Part shown: positions 50,479-59,853 of the stretch, one piece after another | Position numbering within the stretch: the stretch's first letter is position 1 | Layout of the letters: every line of letters starts with the position of its first letter | Notes under the pieces: generated by a model | Seen by the model: only the letters and a program-made list of their open reading frames with translations | What the model was told of the DNA's origin: nothing | Database searches by the model: none | Position numbers and translations under genes: made by a program | Assembly (NCBI RefSeq): GCF_900078675.2 | Contig: NZ_LT546237.1 | Span: forward strand, 1,080,413-1,144,412 | Reading direction: 5' to 3' | DNA: 64,000 nucleotides | From: Mycobacterium interjectum | Lineage (GTDB): Bacteria > Actinomycetota > Actinomycetes > Mycobacteriales > Mycobacteriaceae

Positions 50479-51438
50479 TCAGGGCGTTTTCGCGTCGTTG
50501 CCTCCTGCGTAGTCACCGCTCTTCTCTCGACCCACTTTCATTGGCGAGGGCGACCAATTGTCCATTCCTTTGAGCGGGCGCTGCAGAAGGAGCAATACGG
50601 GTGGGGAGATCGTGACTAGTGCAAGAACAAAGATCAAGACGGTTAATTCATATCCTTTCAGCTTCGAGTCACTAACGAGGATAAATCCCCAGCTGGTGAA
50701 GGCGATCGACGTGGCAACACCAAAGAGCAGGATTCCGATCGCCCACCAGGCCAGCTTCCGCCAAGTCACCAAATCCTTTTTGAGTTGGTCGACAAGGTCA
50801 ACACGCTTCTGCAGAAATGCTGCATGCTGCTTAGACGTAAGGCCCGCCTTAGACCGCAACATTTCTTCGGTAAGCGCGGTTAGCGACTCACAGTGAACGA
50901 CCTGGTCCGCAGGATCCTTGCGAAGCTCGCTCTGAAGTTGGGTCAGCAATTCCTTGTCGGCCATTCCCCGCCAGTCCTGTCGGGCGATCAGCTGCTCGAG
51001 GTACGTCTTTGCTATCTTCTTCCGGTCAGGGCTCTCCAACACGTCGAGCATGGCTAACGTCACCGTGGTATCGGAAGCCCCACGGTCGCCGGGTCCGCCA
51101 TCTGCGGCCGTGGAAGAATCCGGAGGTTCCGTGGGTTCGGACTCCGGGATAGCCAGGATCTGTCCCGGGGTCGTTTGGGTCATGTGCAGGATCGTCGCGG
51201 GGGGCAGTCTTCTCAGCGTTGAACCCACATCCAGGTCCCAAGGCCGTACCTGCCGAGGGGGCTCATATCCGTGCGATCGCACGTACTCGGCGAGTTCGTC
51301 CCAATGCTGATATTCGCGATAACAGAACAACGTCGGCTGATTATCTTGGTCCGGGCCGCCATTTCTCAGTCGCCAGCCGTCGCGAAGCAAGGACGCTATC
51401 TCCTCGGTGTCGCCGGGACGAATCCGCATGCCGGCCAT
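50479..51438 (-). CDS. hypothetical membrane protein with two C-terminal helices
   Basis: A ~319-residue protein: an N-terminal soluble part (RIRPGDTEEIASLLRDGWRLRNGGPDQDNQPTLFCY), an acidic/Pro linker (ESEPTEPPDSSTAADGGPG), a helical region, and two C-terminal transmembrane helices (LAWWAIGILLFGVATSIAFTSWG; ELTVLIFVLALVTISPPVLLLL). No family recognised. Start placed at 51438 (MAGMRIRPG); 51429 is equally likely, and the frame opens to 51684. Its GC content is lower than its neighbours, hinting at transfer. Confidence 0.6.
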   Translation of the reverse strand: MAGMRIRPGDTEEIASLLRDGWRLRNGGPDQDNQPTLFCYREYQHWDELAEYVRSHGYEPPRQVRPWDLDVGSTLRRLPPATILHMTQTTPGQILAIPESEPTEPPDSSTAADGGPGDRGASDTTVTLAMLDVLESPDRKKIAKTYLEQLIARQDWRGMADKELLTQLQSELRKDPADQVVHCESLTALTEEMLRSKAGLTSKQHAAFLQKRVDLVDQLKKDLVTWRKLAWWAIGILLFGVATSIAFTSWGFILVSDSKLKGYELTVLIFVLALVTISPPVLLLLQRPLKGMDNWSPSPMKVGREKSGDYAGGNDAKTP

Positions 51439-51701
51439 TACCACAATGGAGCCCCCTATACTCAGAACGGACGCATGCCAGCCTAAACGACCTCCCGCTG
51501 TGCTACGGGGTGATTTCTCCGATTGCCAACGGCGGTAAACCGCTGGGAAGCTGTGGGATTGAGTAGCCGCTGCAGCCCAAAGGGCGGTGGCCGGCATCAC
51601 CGCGCTGAGTGCGCTTATGAGACCCGCCGCACTGTCTGAAACACCGAATGGCTGGCTCGTAACCCTGAGGTCGCGACCGCGCACCGTGCCCGGGTCGGCG
51701 C

Positions 51702-52616
51702 ATGATGACTGTCATGGACGCTGACCTGAAACGCTGGCTGGACTCGGGCGAGTACTTCGACCACCTCGGCTTCGACATCTTCTACCGCGTCGAGGGCAGC
51801 GGACCTCCGCTGCTGCTGATCCACGGTTATCCGTTCAATTCCTTCGACTGGGCGCCGATCTGGCCGACGCTGACGCAACGGTTCACCGTCATCGCGCCGG
51901 ACATGATCGGCATGGGATTCTCCGCCAAACCCGTGGCCTACCAATACTCCGTCACAGACCACGCCGACATGCACGAAGCGCTGCTGGACCACCTCGACAT
52001 CCACAACGCGCACATTCTGGCCCACGACATCGGCGATTCGGTGGGCCAGGAACTGCTGGCCCGTCACGAGTTCGGCCAACAGACGTACAGCGAATGGCGC
52101 ATCGACTCGATCACCTGGCTCAACGGCGGCATGTTCATCGAGGCCTACAGGCCCCGCGCGGCACAGAAGCTGATGTCGGGCACCCCGTTGGGCGACGTCT
52201 TCAGCCCTGCGCAGAACAGCCCGCTGGCCCGTCGGCTGCTCGAACCGACGCTGCGCGAGATGTTCGGCCCGAACACCAAGCCGACCCGGCACATGATGGA
52301 CGTGTTCAACCAGATCCTGGACTACAACGACGGGCGCCGGGTGCTGCACAAGGTCGGCCGGTTCATCAACGACCGCTACACGCACCGCAACCGGTGGGTG
52401 CGCGCCATGCGGCGGACCGCGGTTCCGATGCGGTTGATCGACGGGCCGGTCGACCCCAACTCCGGTGCCCACATGGCCCGCCGCTACGCCGAGGTGATAC
52501 CGAACCCCGATGTGGTGATGCTCGCCGACGACATCGGGCACTGGCCGCAGATCGAGGCGCCCGATGCGGTATTGATGCACTTCCTTGCCCATATCGACCG
52601 CATCGCGGCCGGCTGA
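51702..52616 (+). CDS. alpha/beta hydrolase, haloalkane dehalogenase/epoxide hydrolase-like
   Basis: A 304-residue alpha/beta hydrolase: oxyanion region LLLIHGYPFNSFDW, nucleophile elbow AHDIGDSVGQ with Asp109 in the usual nucleophile place (HDxGx, as in dehalogenases and epoxide hydrolases rather than Ser hydrolases), acid region DGPVDPNSG and catalytic His in DIGHWPQIEAPD. The substrate cannot be told. The start could be 51702, 51705 or 51714. Confidence 0.8.
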   Translation: MMTVMDADLKRWLDSGEYFDHLGFDIFYRVEGSGPPLLLIHGYPFNSFDWAPIWPTLTQRFTVIAPDMIGMGFSAKPVAYQYSVTDHADMHEALLDHLDIHNAHILAHDIGDSVGQELLARHEFGQQTYSEWRIDSITWLNGGMFIEAYRPRAAQKLMSGTPLGDVFSPAQNSPLARRLLEPTLREMFGPNTKPTRHMMDVFNQILDYNDGRRVLHKVGRFINDRYTHRNRWVRAMRRTAVPMRLIDGPVDPNSGAHMARRYAEVIPNPDVVMLADDIGHWPQIEAPDAVLMHFLAHIDRIAAG

Positions 52617-52991
52617 TCCGCAGTTCATGTAGCCTCGGAGGTCAACTAACGACTAGGGGCGACAGGCAGGTGCTCACAGATGGCACAGCCGTCCACCGGG
52701 CCGGGTGGTTCGGGCGGGTCGCCGGGCCGACGGGCTCCCGTGACGGGGGCGACGACGGCATCAGAATCGGCTGTGCAGCCGTGCCGGCGAATGCACGCCA
52801 AGACATCGATCGGTGCCCGATCGAGTAGATCCCCGCTCACCTGACCCCGCGCGGGCCTTGGCCTGTTGCGCGTACAACCCTCCAAAACAGATCGGATGTG
52901 ACCCACATTGCTGCGGTTCGTAAACCTTCCTTGGCCGCGCGTCGCCGCCCGGACACCGCGTGCCATGGTGCCCGAATCTCATTGAGATTCC
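52617..52991. other. intergenic stretch upstream of the desaturase gene
   Basis: About 375 bases. A small plus-strand frame from ATG 52681 (52 residues, low complexity) is not convincing. The desaturase promoter should lie in 52870-52990. Confidence 0.4.
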
Positions 52992-54230
52992 GTGGCCATC
53001 ACCGAAGTACCGGAATACGCCCATCTGAGTGAGACGGACCTCGAGGAACTCGCGGCCGCGTTGGAAGCGATCCGTCGCGACGTCGAGTCTTCACGCGGCG
53101 CCGGCGATCGGGCATACATCAAGCGCGCCATAGCTTTTCACCGCGCCCTCGAGGTCGCGGCGAGGCTGGTCATCGGCACCAGCAGGGGCGCGTTCGGCTG
53201 GGCCGTCGGAACGGGCGCCCTGGCCGCGGCGAAGTGCATCGAGAACATGGAACTCGGCCATAACATCACCCACGGTCAATGGGATTGGATGAACGACCCG
53301 GAAATTCATTCCAGCACCTGGGAGTGGGACATGGCCGGTCTCACGTCGCAGTGGAGGAACTCCCACAACTACCGGCACCACGTCTTCTCCAACGTCGTGG
53401 GCGTGGACGACGACCTCGGCTTCGGAGTCTTGCGGGTGACTCGAGACGAGGAGTGGCGGCCGTGCGCATTGCTGCAGCCATTGCGCGCGGTGCTGCTGGC
53501 GCTGCTGTTCGAATGGGGCGTCGCGCTGCATGGCCTGTATTCAGTGCAGGAGCGGGAGACGACGACCGCCGGTAAAGCCGCTCACAAGACAGCGCTGGTC
53601 CGCAAGATCGCCGGGCAGGTCGGTAAGGACTACGTGCTGTTTCCCGCGCTGAGCCGCCGGCGGTGGTGGCGCACCCTGGGGGCCAATGTGGTTGCCAACG
53701 GGCTGCGCAATGTCTGGGCCTGCGCCGTGATCCTGTGCGGGCACTTCGTGGATGGAGCGGAAAAGTTCACCCCGTCGGTGCTGGAGGGCGAAACGAAGCC
53801 CGAATGGTATCTCCGGCAGATGCTGGGGACCGCGAATTTCCGGGCCGGGCGCGTGCTGGCGTTCATGAGTGGACACCTGTGTTATCAAATCGAACATCAC
53901 CTCTTTCCTGACTTGCCGAGCAATCGATACCCCGAGATCGCCGAGCGGGTGCGCGCCTTGTGCGGCACGTACGACCTGCCGTATACGACGGGTCCGTTGC
54001 TTCGCCAGTACCTGCTCACCGCGCGCACCATCTGCAAGTTGGCGCTCCCGGACCGATTTCTTGTCGCGACCTCCGACGATGCACCAGAAACCGCGTCCGA
54101 ACACAGATTCCGGAATGCCGTCAAACCATCGCAGGTATCAAGCGTGGGAAACGATATGGGGCGGCGCGGATTGGCGACGGCAATACTCAGAAGCACTAAC
54201 CCAGGCATGTCCAGAGACCGGTCGGCGTAG
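52992..54230 (+). CDS. membrane fatty-acid desaturase, DesA3-like
   Basis: A 412-residue acyl-CoA desaturase with the three histidine boxes of the family: GHNITHGQWDW near 88, HNYRHH near 124 and QIEHHLFPDLP near 299. The segment MNDPEIHSSTWEWD is typical of mycobacterial DesA3, which makes oleic acid from stearoyl-CoA with an oxidoreductase partner. The partner gene is not adjacent here. The GTG start is used. One hydrophobic hairpin appears short (TSRGAFGWAVGTGALAAAKC), so the protein may lack a membrane segment relative to the family. The C-terminal ~40 residues look unrelated. Confidence 0.85.
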   Translation: MAITEVPEYAHLSETDLEELAAALEAIRRDVESSRGAGDRAYIKRAIAFHRALEVAARLVIGTSRGAFGWAVGTGALAAAKCIENMELGHNITHGQWDWMNDPEIHSSTWEWDMAGLTSQWRNSHNYRHHVFSNVVGVDDDLGFGVLRVTRDEEWRPCALLQPLRAVLLALLFEWGVALHGLYSVQERETTTAGKAAHKTALVRKIAGQVGKDYVLFPALSRRRWWRTLGANVVANGLRNVWACAVILCGHFVDGAEKFTPSVLEGETKPEWYLRQMLGTANFRAGRVLAFMSGHLCYQIEHHLFPDLPSNRYPEIAERVRALCGTYDLPYTTGPLLRQYLLTARTICKLALPDRFLVATSDDAPETASEHRFRNAVKPSQVSSVGNDMGRRGLATAILRSTNPGMSRDRSA

Positions 54231-54537
54231 CGACCGAATCAGGCTGCGGCACAGACGATTGCAGCTCATGTGCCGCTCTGTGGTGTCGTGATACCGATTT
54301 CGTACGACTGGTGCCCGAATTCGGCCAGGCCTGGACGATCCTGATGGCTGACTTTCACGCCGCGGCGATCCCCTGGCACTCCAGCCCCGCCACCGGGGTA
54401 AGGTAGTGGGCGCGGTTGGGAGACGCGAAAAAGCACCGCCTGGTGTATTGCAGATTGACGGCCGGACGGCTCGGATTTCAAGTCTGGCTGCACGACAATC
54501 AGAGCGCCTCAGTAAATCCCTGCCACAGGAAGAAGTC
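54231..54537. other. intergenic stretch between desaturase and small gene
   Basis: About 300 bases with no credible gene. It should contain the promoter for the small ORF and rbpA. Confidence 0.4.
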
Positions 54538-54714
54538 ATGCCCACCGTCGAGGCGCAGCTCCGCCAGGACTTGCGCGACTACGCCGTCGAATTGCGGCAA
54601 CTTGCGTACACGCTGCCCGGAGGCCTGGGCGAGCACGATCTCCTTGGATTGTCTGGTCGGATGCGCGCCAGGGCCGATCAAGCGGAATTGCAGCGGAGCG
54701 TTGATCGTGGCTGA
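54538..54714 (+). CDS. small hypothetical protein preceding rbpA paralogue
   Basis: A 58-residue helical protein (MPTVEAQLRQDLRDYAVELRQLAYTLPGG...) with a good AGGAAG site before ATG 54538. It overlaps the rbpA start by eight bases and is likely co-translated. The function is unknown. Confidence 0.5.
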   Translation: MPTVEAQLRQDLRDYAVELRQLAYTLPGGLGEHDLLGLSGRMRARADQAELQRSVDRG

Positions 54715-55048
54715 TCGCGTCATGAGGGGCAGTCGCCTCGGGACCTTGAGCTACGAGGTCGACCGCAACCATGACCTGGCGGCGCGCAAGATCGCGCGGT
54801 ACCGCACCGACAACGGCGACGAGTTCGACATGCCCTTTGCCGCCGACGCCGAGGTCCCCGGCACCTGGCTGTGCCGCAATGGCCTGGAGGGCAACCTGGT
54901 CGGGGACGGTGACCTGGCCGAACCCAAGAAGGTCAAGGTGCCGCGCACCCACTGGGACATGCTGCGGGAACGCCGCTCGATCGAAGAACTCGACGAACTC
55001 CTCAAGGAGCGCCTCGACATCATCAAGTCGCGGCGCACTGGCAAGTAG
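54707..55048 (+). CDS. rbpA: RNA polymerase-binding protein RbpA (paralogue)
   Basis: A 113-residue RbpA: VMRGSRLGTLSYEVDRNHDL, IARYRTDNGDEFDMPFAADAEVPGTWLCRNG, PKKVKVPRTHWDMLRERRSIEELDELLKERL. It keeps the core, basic linker (RTHWDM) and sigma-interacting domain. RbpA binds RNA polymerase and the principal sigma factor to stabilise open complexes. GTG 54707 gives VADRVMRG, matching the family. The main mycobacterial rbpA normally sits in another context, so this may be an extra copy. Confidence 0.9.
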   Translation: MADRVMRGSRLGTLSYEVDRNHDLAARKIARYRTDNGDEFDMPFAADAEVPGTWLCRNGLEGNLVGDGDLAEPKKVKVPRTHWDMLRERRSIEELDELLKERLDIIKSRRTGK

Positions 55049-55095
55049 TTTCACGCAACGGCTGGCTAAACACTCAAGAGGTTCTCGGCGTCGAG

Positions 55096-55528
55096 CTACG
55101 GCGCCTTCCGGAGATCGGCGAGCGAGTTCCGGAGGCCGCCGTCGAGGCGGATCTGAACGGCCGCCACGGCGATCATTACCCCCGCGGTCACCAAGTGCAC
55201 CACCGCGTCGGTCGTGTTGTTGGGAAAGGTGAAGACGAACGCCACCTGGTGCGAGAAGAACGCCCAAATGCCCGGCAGCGCGCCGGCTATCGCGGCGAAG
55301 GTCAGATAGCACGGCCCACGACTTGCGCATCGCGAACACCAGGCCCGGCGCGAACAGGGCCAGGCCGGCGACGGCGTGCCAGCCGTTGTAGTCCATCCCG
55401 AACAGTTGGACCGTCGTGGCGTTGGGTCCGGTGGCGAAGCTGGGTTCGAGGATGAAGCCGATCACCGCCTGAATGACGTGCAGAACACAGATGATAAGCA
55501 GCCCGACCTGGGCGAAACTCCACCTCAC
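55096..55528 (-). pseudogene. DUF4383 membrane protein with frameshift
   Basis: The N-terminal part is in one frame (MRWSFAQVGLLIICVLHVIQ..., NGWHAVAGLALFAPGLVFAMRKSWAVL). At about 55308-55312 the frame must shift by one base to continue YLTFAAIAGALPGIWAFFSH, PNNTTDAVVHLVTAGVMI and IRLDGGLRNSLADLRKAP, ending at 55096. Both parts together make a normal four-helix DUF4383 protein. One missing base, or a sequencing error, would explain it. Confidence 0.75.
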
Positions 55529-55594
55529 GTTGCACCTCCTTGTGCACGGTGGGATCGCCCCGAATACTACGCTCGGTAGTAGGTCATGGCAATG

Positions 55595-57151
55595 TCACTT
55601 CCGGCCGGGCAGCCTCATCACCGCACGCACGACGGGCACCAGCGACTTCTGCCACAGGGTCGACGGAACGCCAAGCGGGGGATCGAGATTGAACACGCGG
55701 GCCGCCGCGATCGTCTGCGATTCGGTGTACTTCAGCAGGCCCTCGGGCCCGTGCCGGCGGCCGACGCCGGACTGGCCCATGCCGCCCATCGGCGCGCTGA
55801 GGCTGCCCCACGCGAACGCGTAACCCTCGTTGACGTTCACCGTCCCCGACCGGAGCCGGGCGGCGATCTGCTCGCCCTCCGCGGCGGAGCCCGCAAACAC
55901 GCTGGCGTTCAGACCGTACTCGGTGTCGTTGGCCTTCTGGACGGCTTCGTCCACGTCGGCGACGGGATAGATGGACACCAGCGGTCCGAACGTCTCGTTC
56001 GCCGCGCATTCCATCTCCGGCGTGACGTCGGTCAGCACCGTGGGCTCGTAGAACAGCGGCCCGATGTCGGTCCGTGCTTTGCCGCCCGTAATCACTTTGG
56101 CGCCCTTGGCTTTCGCGTCGTCCACGTGGTCGGTCACCGTGTCCAGCTGACTCGCGGAGATCAGGCTCCCCATGTCCACCGAAAAGTCATACGCGGTGCC
56201 CAGCTTCATGTTTCGGACCGCGGCGCCGAACTTGCCGGTGAAGTCGTCGGCGATGTCCTTCTCGACGTAGATCCGCTCGATGGAGATGCACAGCTGGCCC
56301 GCGTTGGAGAAGCACGCCCGGGTGGCCGCCTTGGCGGCCTTGTCGAGGTTGGCCCCGCGCGTGACGATCATCGCGTTCTTGCCGCCGAGTTCCGCCGAGA
56401 AGCCGATCAGCCGGCGGCCACAGTGTTCGGCGAGCTGCCTGCCGGTGGCGGTCGAGCCGGTGAACATCAGGTAGTCGCAGTTGTCGATGATCGCGGTGCC
56501 GACCACCGAGCCCGGACCCGGCACGATCGCGTAGAGGGCTCGCGGCAAGCCGGCCCGATACAACAGCTCGGCACACGCCAGCGCGCAATAGGGCGTCTGG
56601 CTGTCCGGCTTGAGCACCACCGCGTTGCCCGCCAGCAGCGCCGGCACCGAGTCGGACGCCGTCAACGTCATGGGGTAGTTCCACGGCGAGATCACCCCGA
56701 CCACGCCCTTGGGCTGGTAGACGACCGTGGTCTTGCCGACCCCCGGGAGCAGCGCCTGCACCCTGCGCGGCTTCAGCAGGTCGGCGGCGACGCGCACGTA
56801 GTAGTTCGCGTTGGCCATCAGATCGACGATTTCCTCCTGCGCCGCCCAGCGGGCCTTGCCGGCCTCGGCCTGCAGCAGGTCCATGAGGAACTCGCGGTTC
56901 TCGACGACCAGGTCGCGATAGCGGCCGATGACGTCGACGCGCTCGCTCACCGGACGGTTCGCCCAGTCGACCTGCGCGGCGCGCGCCTCGGCGAACGCCG
57001 CCTCGACGTCAGCGGCCGTGCCGATGGGGATCGTGGCGAGCGGCTTGCCGGTGAAGACCTCGTCGATCGTCTTGGTGTCGCGTGCGCTGGTGTCCTTGAT
57101 CGCGGCGAGCTGGCGCAAGCGGTCGAAGACCTCGGCTGACGGTGCGGACAT
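55595..57151 (-). CDS. gabD2: succinate-semialdehyde dehydrogenase, GabD2-like
   Basis: A 518-residue aldehyde dehydrogenase that would oxidise succinate semialdehyde to succinate with NAD(P)+. Motifs: GVVGVISPWNYPMTLTASDS, FTGSTATGRQLAEH, catalytic Glu in SAELGGKNAMIV, catalytic Cys in NAGQLCISIERIYV, and ETFGPLVSIYPV. It closely fits mycobacterial GabD2. Start 57151 (MSAPSAEVF) is preferred over the upstream start at 57184. Confidence 0.88.
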   Translation of the reverse strand: MSAPSAEVFDRLRQLAAIKDTSARDTKTIDEVFTGKPLATIPIGTAADVEAAFAEARAAQVDWANRPVSERVDVIGRYRDLVVENREFLMDLLQAEAGKARWAAQEEIVDLMANANYYVRVAADLLKPRRVQALLPGVGKTTVVYQPKGVVGVISPWNYPMTLTASDSVPALLAGNAVVLKPDSQTPYCALACAELLYRAGLPRALYAIVPGPGSVVGTAIIDNCDYLMFTGSTATGRQLAEHCGRRLIGFSAELGGKNAMIVTRGANLDKAAKAATRACFSNAGQLCISIERIYVEKDIADDFTGKFGAAVRNMKLGTAYDFSVDMGSLISASQLDTVTDHVDDAKAKGAKVITGGKARTDIGPLFYEPTVLTDVTPEMECAANETFGPLVSIYPVADVDEAVQKANDTEYGLNASVFAGSAAEGEQIAARLRSGTVNVNEGYAFAWGSLSAPMGGMGQSGVGRRHGPEGLLKYTESQTIAAARVFNLDPPLGVPSTLWQKSLVPVVRAVMRLPGRK

Positions 57152-57221
57152 GTCGTTACCCCTAGAAAATGCGCAGGCGTCCAAAGCACCAGCCTATAGC
57201 CGGCGATTACAGTGCTCCCCC

Positions 57222-57602
57222 GTGAAGCCTGACGCGGCCGCCTTCAGTCAGCAGTGGGTGGACGCGTGGAACGCCCACGATGTGGAGTCGGTTCTTCAAC
57301 ATTTCGCGGACGACGTCGTGTTCACGTCGCCGGTGGCCGCCGCGCTGCTGCCGGAAACGGCGGGGGTGATTCGTGGCAAACCCGCGCTGCGCGACTACTG
57401 GACCCGGGCGTTGCGGCACATCGCCAACCTGCGGTTCACAATCGAGACCCTCTACGAGGGCATCGACACGATCGTCATCGCATACCGCAACCAAGACGGC
57501 GGTCTGGTCAGCGAAGTTCTGCAATTCAGCGACGGCCTGGTCATCGAGGGCCATGGAACGTATCTCGTTGCCGCGCAACAGGCTACGGACCCGATCAGCT
57601 GA
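57222..57602 (+). CDS. SnoaL/NTF2-like protein
   Basis: A 126-residue protein of the SnoaL-like cone fold (FSQQWVDAWNAHDVESVLQHFADDVVFTSPVA; GVIRGKPALRDYWTRAL). Such proteins are isomerases, hydrolases or ligand binders; no specific activity can be inferred. GTG 57222 is the first codon with family resemblance. It is divergent from gabD2 and overlaps the convergent acetyltransferase by eight bases. Confidence 0.75.
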   Translation: MKPDAAAFSQQWVDAWNAHDVESVLQHFADDVVFTSPVAAALLPETAGVIRGKPALRDYWTRALRHIANLRFTIETLYEGIDTIVIAYRNQDGGLVSEVLQFSDGLVIEGHGTYLVAAQQATDPIS

Positions 57603-58140
57603 TTGGGGTCGGCGGGCGGCCCTGGTCGGCGGCAGGCGGCAGGTCGAGTTGCATCCAGGCGACGTCATGCCATCGGTCGTGTTTCCATCCGACGCGGCGG
57701 TACAGGCCCGCATCTTCAAACCCGAAGGATCGATGAAATGCGTTGCTGGCGTGATGGGGTTGGGTAATGCCGGCGAAGGCGCGGCGGTAACCGCGCTCGG
57801 CCAGCCGGCGCAGCAGCTCCGTATAGAGCGCGCGGCCGGCGCCCGAGCGGTGATGCGCGTTATCGATGTAGATGCTGGTTTCGGCCGACCATTGGTAAGC
57901 GGTTCGGGGATTGAACGCGTGGGCGTAGGCGTAGCCGATCACTCGCCCGGCGGCGTCCGCCGCGACAAGCCATTCATGGGTGGCCCGGGCCGCGGCGATA
58001 CGCGCGGCCATCTCCGCTACCGTCGGGACTTCCACTTCGAAGGTGATCGCCGTGTTCTCAACGTAGGGGCGGTAAATCGCCGTGCAACCGGCGGCGTCGT
58101 CCGGGATCGCCGGCCGCACCCCGCTATCGCTTGCTGCCAT
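57595..58140 (-). CDS. GNAT acetyltransferase, phosphinothricin-acetyltransferase-like
   Basis: A 181-residue N-acetyltransferase (GVRPAIPDDAAGCTAIYRPYVENTAITFEVEVP; DNAHHRSGAGRALYTELLRRLAERGY; NAFHRSFGFEDAGLYRRVGWKHDRW), the pattern of PAT/methionine-sulfoximine acetyltransferases. The substrate is probably an amino-acid-like compound. Unrelated to the two toxin-type GNATs in the window. Confidence 0.85.
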   Translation of the reverse strand: MAASDSGVRPAIPDDAAGCTAIYRPYVENTAITFEVEVPTVAEMAARIAAARATHEWLVAADAAGRVIGYAYAHAFNPRTAYQWSAETSIYIDNAHHRSGAGRALYTELLRRLAERGYRRAFAGITQPHHASNAFHRSFGFEDAGLYRRVGWKHDRWHDVAWMQLDLPPAADQGRPPTPIS

Positions 58141-58180
58141 GCCGGTAGTGTCCCACTACGAATTCGGCGGGAACCTCGAG

Positions 58181-58630
58181 TTATTCAGTGACGGCCGTGG
58201 CGAGTTGTTGCCGGGCGGCCTGCAGGATCAGGCCGGCGGTCAGAAACGCGGGCTTGCCTTGGTCGCACGAGTCGACGGGCAGGTCGGCGGCGCGGCGCAG
58301 CACCATCACGGCGAGCGCGGTGTGGGTGGCATACGGGATGACCAGAAGGTTGACGTGTACCTCACCGCCGCTCAACGTCATCACATGCTGGCGCTTGTGT
58401 TCCCAACCCGCCCAATTGAAGTCGGGCGGTCGTTGCAGCGGTGGCCAGTTGACGTTGATGGAGTCGATGTCGCCGAGCAGGGGAGTCAGGGCCGCGACAA
58501 GAGTGGGCAATTCATTGGTGATCCGGTCTGCGCGGGGCCACCACGCTCCGTCGATCGCCCCACCCAACTGGCGGGCCACGGAGAGCCGGACGGGATCGGT
58601 GCTGCGCCGCCGCGCTCGTGGATAGGTCAT
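58181..58630 (-). CDS. DUF5994 family protein
   Basis: A 149-residue protein typical of actinobacterial DUF5994 (VRLSVARQLGGAIDGAWWPRADRITNELPTLVAAL; INVNWPPLQRPPDFNW; HVNLLVIPYATHTALAVMVLRRAA). Function unknown. Intact, on the minus strand next to the acetyltransferase gene. Confidence 0.75.
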   Translation of the reverse strand: MTYPRARRRSTDPVRLSVARQLGGAIDGAWWPRADRITNELPTLVAALTPLLGDIDSINVNWPPLQRPPDFNWAGWEHKRQHVMTLSGGEVHVNLLVIPYATHTALAVMVLRRAADLPVDSCDQGKPAFLTAGLILQAARQQLATAVTE

Positions 58631-58909
58631 CGCTCAGCCGACCGATTTGCGAGCTGTACTTACGCTTAACGCGGCGCGATCCACGGGCTGGTCCTTCACG
58701 TTCTGCATCGCCTGCCCCGCGGGCGCGGGCCGAGCGGAGGAATCGCATTGCCCGGGGGTGTCACCCCGCTGATCGCGGTGGATCACCGCGGACAACGAAA
58801 CGGCTCGCGGTTGACGCTACGCCACCAGCGGCCGGGCGGACCGGTCGGGTGACCAGCGCGGAACGCAAATCCCAAGTAGGGTTGCGGCAACAACCAAAGG
58901 ATGGACGAA

Positions 58910-59143
58910 ATGCCCATAGAGAATTGGTGCGACGCACCCCAGATCCATCCGTCGCAGGTCCGGGTCGGTGACATCATCGGCACGTTGCGCGACACCAAAC
59001 TGCGCCTGACCGTGAAACTGATCGGTGGGCCCCAGAGCACTCCGCGGCAGTGGACGTTTTTCACCCGCGACGACAACGGCCTGCAGCGCACGAGCACCTT
59101 CGGCGAGGACGAGATGGTCCGCAGGTACGCCAAGGCATATTGA
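58910..59143 (+). CDS. small hypothetical protein
   Basis: A 77-residue protein (MPIENWCDAPQIHPSQVRVGDIIGTLRDTKLRLTVKLIGG...), probably a small beta-barrel-like fold. AAAGGATG precedes the start; the ATG at 58901 is an alternative. The family is not recognised. No operon partner. Confidence 0.6.
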   Translation: MPIENWCDAPQIHPSQVRVGDIIGTLRDTKLRLTVKLIGGPQSTPRQWTFFTRDDNGLQRTSTFGEDEMVRRYAKAY

Positions 59144-59190
59144 CAGCCGCCCGGGCTTCGAATCGGCCGCTGCCCTGAGCGCCCACGAAG

Positions 59191-59210
59191 ATAGCCGACC
59201 GGTCGGCTAT
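59191..59210. promoter_or_regulatory. perfect 20-bp palindrome, likely TetR operator
   Basis: ATAGCCGACCGGTCGGCTAT is perfectly self-complementary and ends 11 bp before the TetR-family gene start. A related palindrome lies before the next gene (59854-59873). Confidence 0.75.
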
Positions 59211-59221
59211 TATGTAGCGCT

Positions 59222-59812
59222 ATGCCGCGCCCACCGAACCCAGAGGTGCGTCGCCGCCTGCTCGAGGCGGGGCTCGCACTCGTGCACGCCCGAGGTTTCA
59301 CGGCCAGTGGCGTCAAGGACATCACCGACGCGGCAGGGGTGCCGAAGGGGTCGTTTTACGCGTACTTCGACAGCAAAGAGGCTTTCGCCGCGGCGATCCT
59401 CGAACACTACTGGGCCGATGTCGAGGCGCGGCTGCTGCCGATCCTGAACGCGGACGGCACGGCGCAGGAGCGAATCGCGCGCTTCTTCCATGCGCTCGCC
59501 GACGAACACGAGGCCGGCGACTTCCTGCTCGGCTGCCTGGTGGGCAACCTGTCGCTCGAACTCGGCGGGTCGAGCGAACCGGTGCGCACCGAGCTCGCCC
59601 GCATCCTCGACCGCTGGGACGCGGCGCTTACCACGTGCGTGCGTGCCGGCCAGCGCGGTTCCGGTGGCATCCGCAGGGATCTCGATGCGGGGGAGCTGGC
59701 CGCCCAGCTCATCGAGGCGTGGGAGGGCGCGGCACTCCGCGGGAAAGTGACCCGCAGTCGCACCCCGTACGACCGGTTCGAAGCAGTCACCGTCCCCGTG
59801 CTCCTGCACTGA
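59222..59812 (+). CDS. TetR-family transcriptional regulator (AcuR/NemR-like)
   Basis: A 196-residue regulator. N-terminal HTH (ARGFTASGVKDITDAAGVPKGSFYAYFDSKEAFAAAIL) and a C-terminal ligand domain with FLLGCLVGNLSLELGG, which resembles AcuR/NemR-type repressors that sense electrophiles or acrylate. It probably represses itself and the downstream cluster through the two palindromes. The ligand is not known. Confidence 0.85.
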   Translation: MPRPPNPEVRRRLLEAGLALVHARGFTASGVKDITDAAGVPKGSFYAYFDSKEAFAAAILEHYWADVEARLLPILNADGTAQERIARFFHALADEHEAGDFLLGCLVGNLSLELGGSSEPVRTELARILDRWDAALTTCVRAGQRGSGGIRRDLDAGELAAQLIEAWEGAALRGKVTRSRTPYDRFEAVTVPVLLH

Positions 59813-59853
59813 TCCGTCCGCCACGGGAATGACTGGCCGACCCACCTTGTTGA

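Noticed and set aside
55586..57139. 517-codon plus-strand frame opposite gabD2
   Set aside because: Antisense shadow of an aldehyde dehydrogenase with all catalytic motifs.
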